From the NCBI GenBank assembly GCA_021299875.1, contig JAJTEW010000011.1, positions 1 through 64,000 on the forward strand: a stretch of 64,000 bases of DNA. The letters are read 5' to 3'. The position numbers and the translations under genes are program-made. Shown here one piece after another: positions 37,592 through 45,893 of this stretch; position 1 is the first letter of the stretch; every line of letters begins with the position of its first letter. The notes under the pieces are model-generated. The model searched no databases and had not been told where the DNA came from. It saw only the letters and a list, made by a program, of their open reading frames with translations. The DNA is from Comamonadaceae bacterium. GTDB taxonomy: Bacteria > Pseudomonadota > Gammaproteobacteria > Burkholderiales > Burkholderiaceae_C.

Positions 37592-38241
37592 TGCTGGAGA
37601 ACGATGCCGACGTCGATGCCACATCCCCCATCTGGATATCGTTTGCAGACCTGATGACGGGTCTGCTGGGCGCTTTTGTGTTGCTCTTGGTCGGCGTCAT
37701 GGCAGCACAGCTGGACATGGCCTCCAAATTGGAAGACGAGGTGCAAAAACGCCAAGTGGAAGAACAAAAACGCTTGTCGCTGGAGCAGGCGCTGGCCATT
37801 CCTTTGGCCAGCGGACGCATCACTTTGAACAATGGGCGCATCGGCATCAGCGGCAAACTGTTGTTCGAACTCAACTCGGACAAGCTCGAACCCGAAGGCA
37901 GGCAGCTGCTCAAAAGTTTGGTGGTGCCATTGCGCAGTTATCTGCAGTCTCGGGATGAAATGTTGATGGTCAGTGGCTTCACCGACGACAAAGCCATTGG
38001 CCAACGCAACCGCCAATTTGAGGACAACTGGGAGCTTTCTGCCCAACGCGCCCTCACCGTGACCCGAACTTTGATTGAGGAAGGCATGCCGTCCTCGGCC
38101 CTGTTCGCAGCCGCATTCGGGCAAGAGCAGCCTCTGGTGGCCAACACCAACGACTTGGCTCGGGCCCAAAACCGACGGGTCGAGATGGCACCGGTCCCCA
38201 AAGCGGCCAAGGGCGCCCAAGCGGTTGCAGCGCCTCAATGA
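37591..38241 (+). CDS. MotB/ZorB-like OmpA-domain protein
   Basis: 216 residues. A short cytosolic N-terminus is followed by one transmembrane helix (WISFADLMTGLLGAFVLLLV, about 15-34) with an Asp at 20, in the position of the proton-carrying Asp of MotB. Then come a coiled stretch and a periplasmic OmpA-like peptidoglycan-binding domain (LLFELNSDKLEPEGRQLL, GFTDDK, NWELSAQRA, RAQNRRVEM). This is the natural partner of the MotA-like protein before it. The ATG at 37591 has AGGAG upstream. The end overlaps the following gene by four bases. Confidence 0.85.
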   Translation: MLENDADVDATSPIWISFADLMTGLLGAFVLLLVGVMAAQLDMASKLEDEVQKRQVEEQKRLSLEQALAIPLASGRITLNNGRIGISGKLLFELNSDKLEPEGRQLLKSLVVPLRSYLQSRDEMLMVSGFTDDKAIGQRNRQFEDNWELSAQRALTVTRTLIEEGMPSSALFAAAFGQEQPLVANTNDLARAQNRRVEMAPVPKAAKGAQAVAAPQ

Positions 38242-38813
38242 CCAACGCCCCATCGCCACGGCCTGCACTTGCCGCCTTGGACCCGGTGGGCTGGCATTAC
38301 ACCAAACAGCTGTCACTTCGTGCCAGTGAAGCCACGGGCCTCACGCGCGAATTGCTGCTGGCCAAACTGGAAAAGACCTTGTCCGAGATGAATGCGCGCT
38401 GGGATGCCAAGGCGATGCGCGTCATGCCCGAACCCGATGCCGCTTTGCCCTCTCCCTTGGCGCAGCTGTTGCAAGAGATGACACCGGCATCCGATGAAAC
38501 ACGGCCCCACACGTCCAGCAAGCCCAACGCTTGGCGCGCCGAAAGCCCTCGCATTCAACAGTTTCGCAAGCAGCTGGGACACATCCGTGTGCAAAAACAG
38601 GTGACCCAAGCCATGGCTCAAGCCCCGCAAAACGCTGGTCCGATCAACTCACACATGTTGGTGTTGCGCTCTCTCGGCCAGATGCGCGAGGCATCGCCGG
38701 ACTACTTGGGCAGGTTCATGGTCTACCTGGACACACTGCTGTGTTTGGATGCGCCCAACGCCAGCAAGCCTCCCACGCCAAAAAAACGAAGAGCAACACG
38801 CTCAGACCCATAA
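38238..38813 (+). CDS. DUF2894 family protein
   Basis: 191 residues, soluble, basic C-terminus (TPKKRRATRSDP). The region RIQQFRKQLGHIRVQKQV and GPINSHMLVLRSLGQMREASPDYL match the DUF2894 family, which accompanies the DUF802 and OmpA genes in many Burkholderiales; function unknown. It is the fourth gene of the overlapping cluster. No nuclease, helicase or other effector motif is seen in it. Confidence 0.75.
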   Translation: MTNAPSPRPALAALDPVGWHYTKQLSLRASEATGLTRELLLAKLEKTLSEMNARWDAKAMRVMPEPDAALPSPLAQLLQEMTPASDETRPHTSSKPNAWRAESPRIQQFRKQLGHIRVQKQVTQAMAQAPQNAGPINSHMLVLRSLGQMREASPDYLGRFMVYLDTLLCLDAPNASKPPTPKKRRATRSDP

Positions 38814-38864
38814 GGGCAACGGCCCCAAGTGATCAATCCGTTTGGTTTTGCCCCAAGGGCAGAT

Positions 38865-39107
38865 TCAGAGACCGAGCTGAACCAGTGCAGCTTGCAAGCC
38901 TGCCAATCCACCCACGCGCTGGTCATTGATGAAGATTTGGGGCATTTGGCGAACCGAAGTACCGCATTTTTCAAAGAAAGCCATGCGTTCGGCTTCGCCG
39001 TCGATCTTGATTTCTTCGTAAGCCAATGATTTGGTTTTGAGCACCATCTTGGCGGAATCGCATTGGGGGCATGCGGACTTGGAGTAAACGACGATTTTGA
39101 GTTCCAT
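38865..39107 (-). CDS. Glutaredoxin-like protein
   Basis: 80 residues with a dithiol motif CPQC at residues 13-16, the cis-Pro segment RQMPQIFINDQRVGGLAGL and the thioredoxin fold of glutaredoxins. It would reduce disulfides with glutathione in the cytoplasm. It lies 36 bases downstream of the B12 ATPase gene on the same strand and may be read through from that operon, although no functional link is known. Confidence 0.9.
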   Translation of the reverse strand: MELKIVVYSKSACPQCDSAKMVLKTKSLAYEEIKIDGEAERMAFFEKCGTSVRQMPQIFINDQRVGGLAGLQAALVQLGL

Positions 39108-39143
39108 GCCTGAAATTCTAGCGAAAGATGGTCAAGGGGTTGT

Positions 39144-39911
39144 TCAGGCCTTGCGCGGCAAAACCACCCACTGGCCATCCAGCGCATGGATGCGGATGCG
39201 GTGCCCAAACACCGATTCAATGGCCGCATGCGTCGCGACATCCTGGCCTGCGCCATGGTGCACCACCTCGCCACCACACATGACCACGATGTCATCGGCG
39301 TGCAGGGCCATGCCAATCTCGTGCAGCACACTGACCACCGTGGTGCCCTGAGCCAACAAACAATGCACCTGCTCCAGCCAATCCACTTGATGCGGCGGAT
39401 CCAAGTTGGCCAATGGCTCGTCCATCAGCAGGGTGGGCGCGTTGCCCGCCATGGCGCGGGCCAGCAAAACACGCTGACGCTCACCACCCGACAGCTCGCC
39501 CAGCGTGCGTTCACGCCAGTCCCAGGCCTGGGTGGCTCTCAGCGCCGCTTCGACCATCTGCGCATCTTTGGCTTGGGGTGACCCCCACCAGCTTTGGTGT
39601 GGCAAACGCCCGAGCATGGCCACGTCCCAAACCCGCAGGTCCAAGCTGCTGGCCTCGCCCTGACCCAACCAAGACAATTGAAGCGCCTTGAACTGGCGCG
39701 TCAACGAGGCCAAAGGCTGGCCATGCCAAAACACCTGACCGCTGTGCGGCAACAATCCCGCCATGGCTTTGAGCAGACTCGATTTGCCCGCTCCATTGGG
39801 GCCCACCACACAGGTCCAGCGGCCTGAATCGATCGCCAAATCAATGTTGTTGAGGACCTGGCGTCCACCCAAGGTGGCACTCAGTTGCTGGGTTTGCAGC
39901 GCGGCTGTCAT
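39144..39911 (-). CDS. btuD: Vitamin B12 ABC importer, ATPase
   Basis: 255 residues with Walker A GPNGAGKSS, signature LSGGERQR, Walker B LLMDEP and the switch His in VLHEIGMAL. FecE/BtuD-type ATPase of the iron-siderophore/B12 class. The ATG at 39911 overlaps the permease stop (ATGA); the frame is open much further upstream within btuC. Placement after btuB, two binding proteins and btuC under a cobalamin riboswitch sets the substrate as a corrinoid. Confidence 0.92.
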   Translation of the reverse strand: MTAALQTQQLSATLGGRQVLNNIDLAIDSGRWTCVVGPNGAGKSSLLKAMAGLLPHSGQVFWHGQPLASLTRQFKALQLSWLGQGEASSLDLRVWDVAMLGRLPHQSWWGSPQAKDAQMVEAALRATQAWDWRERTLGELSGGERQRVLLARAMAGNAPTLLMDEPLANLDPPHQVDWLEQVHCLLAQGTTVVSVLHEIGMALHADDIVVMCGGEVVHHGAGQDVATHAAIESVFGHRIRIHALDGQWVVLPRKA

Positions 39912-40924
39912 GCCCTGCCCCCTGTCCTGACGCCAGCGTCGGCATCGCGGTACACACGCCAGAGCAAATAGCCCCCGCCCAACACAGCCGTCAGCACGCC
40001 CACGGGCAGCTCTTGCGGAGCCAACAACACACGGGCCATCACATCGGCCAGCACCAACAAGGCACCGCCCATGAGCGCCGACAACAGCAATCGCCAGGCG
40101 TGTGTACATCGCACCCACGAGCGCACCAAATGCGGCGCTGCCAAACCCACAAACGCCACCAAACCGATGTGCGCCACCGCCGCACCTGTGGCCAAAGAAA
40201 TCACGCCCACGAGCACCATGCGGGCCAAGGGCAGCGGCACGCCCAGGCTTTGCGCCGTGGCTTCACCCAAACTCAACGCGTCCAATACGCGGGCAAAGAC
40301 CCAGGCCAAAATCACGCACAGGCCTAGAACCGAAGCCATGGTGGCGCAAGCCGTCCAGCTCACAAATGCGGTCGAGCCCAACATGAAGCCTTGCATGGCT
40401 TGCAGCACCTGCGGCTGCAGCAGCGAGATCAAGGACGTGACAGCCCCCAGCACCACGCCCACCACCACGCCCGCCAACAACAGGCGCAGGGTTTGTTGCA
40501 CACCACGTGCCAAAACCAGTGTGAGCACCACCGCCAGCACCGCACCCACAAAAGCAGCACCGGTGAGGCCCAAGCCGAGCCATGCGCTCATGGCCGCAGC
40601 GCTGCCACCAAACAGACTCAAATAAACACCCACGCCCAGCGATGCGCCCGAAGCACTGCCCAGCAGATACGGGTCGGCCAGTGGGTTGCGAAACAGGCCT
40701 TGCGCCACAGCCCCGGCCAAGCCCAGCAAGGCGCCGCCCAGCCATGCGCCCAAGCTGCGCGGCAAGCGAATGTCCAACACGATTTGTTGTGCCACCGAGT
40801 CTGCCGTCAAAACCCACCAGGCCTGCCAGCCTTGGCTGCCTGCAGCCGTGCCCAGCCCCACCACAGACAAACCAAAGGCCAAGAGTCCAAACCCCCAGCG
40901 CGCTGCAAGGGTGCGGGTGTTCAA
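39908..40924 (-). CDS. btuC: Vitamin B12 ABC importer, permease
   Basis: 338 residues of the FecCD/BtuC family with about ten hydrophobic helices. Conserved parts are LPRSLGAWLGGALLGLAG, GLFRNPLADPYLLGSASGAS and GLVAFVGLAAPHLVR, which contacts the ATPase. The start is a TTG at 40924 overlapping the btuF stop (TTGA), so translation is coupled. Confidence 0.92.
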   Translation of the reverse strand: MNTRTLAARWGFGLLAFGLSVVGLGTAAGSQGWQAWWVLTADSVAQQIVLDIRLPRSLGAWLGGALLGLAGAVAQGLFRNPLADPYLLGSASGASLGVGVYLSLFGGSAAAMSAWLGLGLTGAAFVGAVLAVVLTLVLARGVQQTLRLLLAGVVVGVVLGAVTSLISLLQPQVLQAMQGFMLGSTAFVSWTACATMASVLGLCVILAWVFARVLDALSLGEATAQSLGVPLPLARMVLVGVISLATGAAVAHIGLVAFVGLAAPHLVRSWVRCTHAWRLLLSALMGGALLVLADVMARVLLAPQELPVGVLTAVLGGGYLLWRVYRDADAGVRTGGRA

Positions 40925-41865
40925 CGCAGGGCTCCGCTGGCGGCTTGGTTGGCCGCCAAGTCACCCTGAGCAGCTGCACGGTTCAGACAGCCGGCCATGA
41001 GCCGCGCACCCTCGGCCATGCGCGGTCCGGCACGCACCAACATGTCTGATTCATCCGGCTTGAAAATGCACAAGCGATCGCCCTGCATGGCCCGCAAGCG
41101 GCCCCAACCCGGACGCTGCGCCATGCTGGCTCGGCTGCTGTCGCCGGCCATGATCACATCAGGGCGAGCCTGCACCACCCACTCGGGGTTGACCTGTGGA
41201 AACGGACCCATGGAAGCGGGCAAGATGTTGCCCACACCCATGTGCTTGAGCGTCTCACCCATGAAGGACGATTCGCTCGCGCCGTAGGGTGCAGGACTGA
41301 CTTCAAAATAAACACGCTGTTGGCGTGCAGCGGGGCTGAGCGAGGCGACCGCCGCCTGCACACCCTGTTGAATGTCTTGCCAGACCTTGTCGCTGTCGGC
41401 AGCAGGCACATGCAGCGCCTGCGCCACCGTGCGCCACACCCGCTCGGCATCCGCGTGGTTGCGCGGCTCCAAGCGCAGCACTTTCAGGCCCAATGACTGC
41501 AAACGGTCTGCGCCTCGCGTGGAGCCCGCAGCCAACACCAGATCGGGCTTGAGGGCCACGATGCTTTCGATGCTGGGGTCCAAGCCACCCCCCACACGCT
41601 GCACGGTTTTGACCGATTCGGGCCAATTGGAATACCGATCGAGACCCACCAATTTTTGGCATTGCTGCAAAGCACACACGGTCTCCGTCAGGGAAGGCAA
41701 CAGGCTCACGATGCGCTGCGGGGCTTTCGGAATGTTCAAGCTTTGTTGGCGATCGTCGAGCACCGTGACCGCCCAAACGGGTTGAAAGCTGGCCATCAAC
41801 GCAGCAACCGCAAGGGCCAAGGTTTGGCAACACTTGGGGAAATAGGTGCGCCAACGCTCAGCCAT
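40921..41865 (-). CDS. btuF: Periplasmic cobalamin-binding protein
   Basis: 314 residues. An N-terminal signal peptide ends near FQPVWA. The two-lobed BtuF fold follows: PQRIVSLLPSLTETVCAL, LKPDLVLAAGST, and the C-terminal lobe with GPRMAEGARLM. It delivers cobalamin to BtuCD. The start at ATG 41865 overlaps the upstream gene by 8 bases. It is the second of two binding-protein genes in the operon. Confidence 0.9.
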   Translation of the reverse strand: MAERWRTYFPKCCQTLALAVAALMASFQPVWAVTVLDDRQQSLNIPKAPQRIVSLLPSLTETVCALQQCQKLVGLDRYSNWPESVKTVQRVGGGLDPSIESIVALKPDLVLAAGSTRGADRLQSLGLKVLRLEPRNHADAERVWRTVAQALHVPAADSDKVWQDIQQGVQAAVASLSPAARQQRVYFEVSPAPYGASESSFMGETLKHMGVGNILPASMGPFPQVNPEWVVQARPDVIMAGDSSRASMAQRPGWGRLRAMQGDRLCIFKPDESDMLVRAGPRMAEGARLMAGCLNRAAAQGDLAANQAASGALR

Positions 41866-42664
41866 GCAAGGCCTCCCACTGACAGAAAATGCGGTGCATC
41901 TGGGCCACCCCATCGGTCAAGGCCGCAGGACCTGGCTGCAATATATCGGCCGATTTGATTTCAAAAATCTGCCCGGTGCGCACTGCGGGCACATCTTGCC
42001 AACCGGGTCTGGCCGCAACTTTTTCAGGCCGAAACTTCTTGCCGCACCACGAGCCAATGATGATGTCGGGCGCACGGTCAATGATGCTTTGGCCGTTGGC
42101 GATGATGCGGTCTTTGCCAAGCGATTGCACTGCCAGCTCGGGGAACACATCATCGCCTCCAGCGATGCCCATCAGCTCCGACACCCAGCGGATGCCGCTG
42201 ATGTGCGGCTCGTCCCACTCTTCAAAAAAAACTTTGGGGCGGCGCTTAAAACTTGCGGCCCGCTGCGCGATCGCATCCAGTTCAGCCCGCATGGCCTGCA
42301 AACGCGCCAAACCCTGATCGGCTTGCCCCACCATGGCAGCCACTTGGTAAAGCATCGAAAAGATCTCGTCCACGCTGCGCTGGTTGAAGATGGTGACCTG
42401 CACCCCCGCCTTGATCAACAAGGAAGCAATGTCGGCCTGCAGATCCGAAAAACCAAAAACACAATCGGGCTTGAGCGCCAAGATCTTGTCGATCTTGGCG
42501 CTCAAAAACGCACTCACCTTGGGCTTTTCTTCACGGGCGCGTCGAGGGCGCACCGTGTAGCCGCTGATCCCCACAATGCGCGCCTCTTCACCGAGCAGGT
42601 AAAGCCACTCGGTGGCCTCTTCGGTTAGGCAGACGATGCGTTGGGGTAACAAAAATGGATTCAT
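41858..42664 (-). CDS. Second BtuF-like cobalamin-binding protein without signal peptide
   Basis: 268 residues beginning MNPFLLPQRIVCLTEEATEW, so the binding fold starts at once and no export signal is visible. Conserved parts of the type III substrate-binding fold are LKPDCVFGFSDLQADIASLL, FFEEWDEPHISGIRWV and RAPDIIIGSWCGKKF. Homologues annotated as cobalamin-binding proteins are common in B12 loci. Being apparently cytosolic, it may bind corrinoid after import, or the true start may lie elsewhere. It begins 4 bases after btuB and overlaps btuF. Confidence 0.8.
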   Translation of the reverse strand: MNPFLLPQRIVCLTEEATEWLYLLGEEARIVGISGYTVRPRRAREEKPKVSAFLSAKIDKILALKPDCVFGFSDLQADIASLLIKAGVQVTIFNQRSVDEIFSMLYQVAAMVGQADQGLARLQAMRAELDAIAQRAASFKRRPKVFFEEWDEPHISGIRWVSELMGIAGGDDVFPELAVQSLGKDRIIANGQSIIDRAPDIIIGSWCGKKFRPEKVAARPGWQDVPAVRTGQIFEIKSADILQPGPAALTDGVAQMHRIFCQWEALHG

Positions 42665-42668
42665 GGAA

Positions 42669-44636
42669 TCAGCGATAAGCGTATTTCAGCCCCATGTGGT
42701 AAGTCCTTCCCGGATTGTTGTATCCATCCAAGTGGTAATAAGTCTTATCTAAAGCATTGAGGACACTGAAGCTGAACCTAAGATCGGGTCGAACTTGGTG
42801 CTCTGCCGACAAGTTAAGAACAGCGTAACCGGGAACCAGCGCGGAGGAACTGAAAGAGCCAATCATGGGAGTCCATCGTTCCGATGTGGCAAGAACTTTG
42901 GCATTCAAGCTGGTTCGCTCATCCATGAAATGGCTGACGGTCAACGCGCCGAATCGCTTGGCTCGATTTTGTATCGGCCGATTCGAACCCAAATTTTCAG
43001 GGTTTTGAATGGTGTAGGCCAATTGCAAACGCCAAGCAGCCCACCTCCGGGCATAAGCGAACTCAAAGCCTTTGTTTTTTGCGTTGCTCAGATTCTCCAA
43101 TTGAGTCACAAACTGATCTGCCCAGAATGGATCAGCCACAGGATTAGAGCTGGCCGCGATCATGTCCTTGTAATGAACATCGAATGCCACAACTCGCCAA
43201 AAGCTGTTGGCGTTCTTGAATTGCAGTCCGACTTCGGTGCTGGCAGAGTGCTCGGGCTTGAGATTCGCGTTACCGCCGTAAGCCACATCGTAAAGTTGAC
43301 CCACTGTCGGCAACTGGATCGCCGTTGAACGAGTCAAAGTAACTTTGTAATTGGCGTTCAGGTCGTAACCTGCTCCTAGCAGGTAGGTATCACCCGACTG
43401 ACTGCCAGGCAACTGCTCATGGCTGAGGTTCACACGCCATGACCAGGCTCCAACGCGTTGATTGAGGCCTCCAAAAATCCGCTCCTGACGCACCGATTTT
43501 TTAACACGGACGTCAATGGGTGTCGCTGGATTGACGTTCCAATCATATGAAGTACGCCCAGCATCAAGTTCAGATAGTTGATTGACATAGCCGAATGTAG
43601 CTAGGGTATTTCTTCCGAAACCCACAGAGTTATCCCATTTGATCTGCTCTTGATACGAGTTTGTGGTTCCGTAGTCGGCATTCACGACATCATTGGTCAG
43701 TGTGCTGAGCTTGGATGTCGCTTGCCCATAGGTGAACGTGGTTTTCCAATCCTCAGTCATCCTGTGCGATATCTGAGCGCCAGCCAGTTCCAATTTGGAT
43801 TTGGTATTCCAACGCTCTGCACTCGTTAAAGCATAAGGGTTGTCGTAACTCGCCAATGTCGATGTATTGAGGTAATTGAGCACCAACTGTGTGGAAGCCG
43901 ACAAGTTTTGACGCCATCCTAGGCCGAAACTTTGAGCGTCGAACCCATTGCGATCTGGATTGACCTTGACGTTTGGCGCATTGATATACCGGGCGGGTGT
44001 CATTGTGCTGATGCCGTCTGATCGGTTATCGCTCATGGTCACACTGAGTTGCCCATCACCTGTATTTTTGCGAATCGATGTTTGAATCGTGCGTGAGTTC
44101 AATGATCCCAAATCAGCTTTCACATCTACGCCTTCTGATGCGACCGTTGGAGATTGCGTAAAAATCTGAATCACGCCACCAGCAGCTCCCGGCCCGTAGA
44201 TCGCTGAAGCGTTCCCACGAAGTATTTCAATACGTTCTACCTGGGCCAATGGAATGGCTTCCAAAGGCGAAATGGCACCAATCGCGCCTTGAGACGCGAA
44301 TGGGATGCCATCAACCAATACCAAGGTCTGCGTGCTGTTGGCGCCGCGCGTGTACACAGAAGTCGGATTTCCTGCACCACCCGAACGTGTCAATTGCATA
44401 CCTGGCTGTCCTGACAAAAGCTCGTACAAATCAGCATAACGGAACTTGTCGATGTCCAACTTTTGAATCACCGTGACAGAAGGCAAAGCATCCACCAACT
44501 GTTCATTCACTCGGTTAGACACCACGATCACGGGATTGAGCTCTTGAGAATGACTATGTGTGGCCCCAACAGTAGAAAGGCCGATGATCCACCAAGCAGG
44601 CAGGAACACCCCCTTGGGCGTAGCGAAATTTTTCAT
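42669..44636 (-). CDS. btuB: TonB-dependent outer-membrane cobalamin receptor
   Basis: 655 residues: signal peptide (about 1-30), TonB box near PVIVVSNRV, plug domain (SVTVIQKLDIDKF, TRGANSTQTLVLVDGIP, QVERIEILRGNASAIYGPGAAGGVI) and a 22-strand type barrel ending in the aromatic-rich YHMGLKYAYR. It takes cobalamin across the outer membrane using TonB energy. It is first in the B12 operon and directly follows a cobalamin riboswitch. The codon use and GC content look lower than in neighbouring genes, as often seen for surface-exposed receptors. Confidence 0.93.
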   Translation of the reverse strand: MKNFATPKGVFLPAWWIIGLSTVGATHSHSQELNPVIVVSNRVNEQLVDALPSVTVIQKLDIDKFRYADLYELLSGQPGMQLTRSGGAGNPTSVYTRGANSTQTLVLVDGIPFASQGAIGAISPLEAIPLAQVERIEILRGNASAIYGPGAAGGVIQIFTQSPTVASEGVDVKADLGSLNSRTIQTSIRKNTGDGQLSVTMSDNRSDGISTMTPARYINAPNVKVNPDRNGFDAQSFGLGWRQNLSASTQLVLNYLNTSTLASYDNPYALTSAERWNTKSKLELAGAQISHRMTEDWKTTFTYGQATSKLSTLTNDVVNADYGTTNSYQEQIKWDNSVGFGRNTLATFGYVNQLSELDAGRTSYDWNVNPATPIDVRVKKSVRQERIFGGLNQRVGAWSWRVNLSHEQLPGSQSGDTYLLGAGYDLNANYKVTLTRSTAIQLPTVGQLYDVAYGGNANLKPEHSASTEVGLQFKNANSFWRVVAFDVHYKDMIAASSNPVADPFWADQFVTQLENLSNAKNKGFEFAYARRWAAWRLQLAYTIQNPENLGSNRPIQNRAKRFGALTVSHFMDERTSLNAKVLATSERWTPMIGSFSSSALVPGYAVLNLSAEHQVRPDLRFSFSVLNALDKTYYHLDGYNNPGRTYHMGLKYAYR

Positions 44637-44694
44637 AGAAAACTAACAAGTCAAACGCCCTCACCGCCTTCCCCGACAGTGCATGGGCTATACA

Positions 44695-44712
44695 ACCTGT
44701 CTTGCGACAGGT
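44695..44712 (-). promoter_or_regulatory. Hairpin in the riboswitch expression platform
   Basis: A perfect 7-bp stem (ACCTGTC / GACAGGT) closed by a GCAA tetraloop lies between the riboswitch aptamer and the btuB start, about 60 bases upstream of it. No T-run follows, so control of translation is more likely than of transcription. Confidence 0.55.
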
Positions 44713-44721
44713 CACCTTGTT

Positions 44722-44935
44722 GGCCGGTATCCGGGCTGGTAGATGCGACCTTCATCACCTTCCCAAAAGCCTGTTTCAGAGCGATCAGTGGTTTGAGATG
44801 AAAGCTGGGTTTTCGTTGGACTGAAAACCCGTCTACTTACCGTTGCGGGGGCAGCGCAGGTTAGGTTGGCCTTATCGACGTGACCCTCCTGCTTCCCGTT
44901 GAACTGCGGACTGTGAACCAGTTCCGCGAGCACCA
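44722..44935 (-). promoter_or_regulatory. Cobalamin riboswitch upstream of the B12 uptake operon
   Basis: Read on the minus strand, the leader has GGTGCTCGCGG near its 5' end, CGGGAAGCAGG, the B12-box-like core GCTGCCCCCGCAACGGTAA, and the closing element AGCCCGGATACCGGCC. Their order and spacing match the cobalamin aptamer. It lies 86 bases upstream of btuB. When adenosylcobalamin is plentiful the aptamer shuts off the downstream genes. Confidence 0.93.
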
Positions 44936-45036
44936 ACAAGCCTTCATTATAGGTGCAAAGCTGTCGGCAAACCTACAAAAACATGAAAGCTTGAGGCGTA
45001 CGTTCTACAATGGGCGTCTTCTTTTTCCAGTTTGCC

Positions 45037-45264
45037 ATGGCCCACTCCAACACCATCGATCAAATTGCCGAACGTGTGGATCACCTGTTGCTGCGTCACG
45101 AAGAGCTTCAGAAAACCAATGCGTTATTGACACAGCAAGTGCAGTCCCTGACGACCGAACGCGATCAACTCAAGTCCCGTTTGGCAGCCGCAAGGGCCCG
45201 GGTCGATGCCCTGATCGAGCGACTGCCATCGTCTGCACCCACATCGCCTGAGGCCTCCGCATGA
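45037..45264 (+). CDS. Small coiled-coil protein, ZapB-like (TIGR02449 type)
   Basis: 75 residues, nearly all heptad-patterned helix (DQIAERVDHLLLRHEELQ, QVQSLTTERDQLKSRLAAA). This family precedes zapA in many proteobacteria and resembles the cell division factor ZapB. The start is ATG 45037; an upstream ATG at 45010 is in frame. The stop overlaps the zapA start by four bases. Confidence 0.85.
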   Translation: MAHSNTIDQIAERVDHLLLRHEELQKTNALLTQQVQSLTTERDQLKSRLAAARARVDALIERLPSSAPTSPEASA

Positions 45265-45590
45265 GCAACAAACAGATCGATGTCCAGATCATGGGCCAAA
45301 GTTACATCTTGGGTTGCCCTGCGGGTGGAGAAGAAAGCCTGCTGACCGCGGTGCGCAAAGTCGATGAGGCGATGTGCAAAATCCGTGATGCTGGCAAGAT
45401 CAAGGCACGAGACCGCATTGCCGTGTTGGCGGCTTTGAATTTGGCATTCGAGCAAGTGGGCACGCCCTCAGAGCAAGCCAGCACCACCGCTCCCAGCAGC
45501 CCAGACCTGACTGCCGACTCACAAGAGCGTTTGAATCAATTGCTCAAGCGCCTTGACCAAGTCATCGAAAAGGATGGCCAGCTGCTTTGA
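45261..45590 (+). CDS. zapA: Cell division protein ZapA
   Basis: 109 residues. ZapA binds and bundles FtsZ at the septum. Family features: KQIDVQIMGQSYILGCPAGG at the N-terminus and the helix KIKARDRIAVLAALNLAFE, followed by a C-terminal coil that dimerises. Coupled to the preceding coiled-coil gene and followed by 6S RNA, the arrangement usual in proteobacteria. Confidence 0.93.
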   Translation: MSNKQIDVQIMGQSYILGCPAGGEESLLTAVRKVDEAMCKIRDAGKIKARDRIAVLAALNLAFEQVGTPSEQASTTAPSSPDLTADSQERLNQLLKRLDQVIEKDGQLL

Positions 45591-45683
45591 TGGCTGCGCC
45601 AATCAGATTCAAGCTTTTGGATTCACTGTGGCTCTTTTCATCTTGGGGCTGCAGACGCCCCGCTAAAGACCTACAATCCAAAT

Positions 45684-45856
45684 CGTCTGCAGTGCACGCC
45701 GGGCTTTATATTTCCTTGAACCAATGCTCTTAGAGCCCGGGCTTGGAACATCGTCTGGTGAGCGTGATCATCTCGCGTCAGATGAACCCAACGCCAGTCT
45801 GCCCTCGCCCACCTGAACCCCGGTTCAGGATGCCGGTCCGGTGGCACTTGCAGACA
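45684..45856 (+). ncRNA. ssrS: 6S RNA
   Basis: Located directly after zapA, its usual place. The ends can pair (GTCTGC...TGC near 45685 with GCACTTGCAGAC at 45844-45855), with a long irregular stem interior and the typical terminal inner hairpin ACCTGAACC / GGTTCAGGA. A -10-like TACAAT at 45672-45677 lies just upstream. 6S RNA mimics an open promoter and holds sigma-70 RNA polymerase in stationary phase. The ends are approximate. Confidence 0.78.
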
Positions 45857-45893
45857 CCTTTCACGCGATTTGAATTCAATGAGGAAGATCAGC

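Noticed and set aside
34770..38813. Classical Zorya anti-phage system
   Set aside because: Only the ZorA/ZorB-like pair is present; no ZorC, ZorD or ZorE gene is found within several kilobases on either side.
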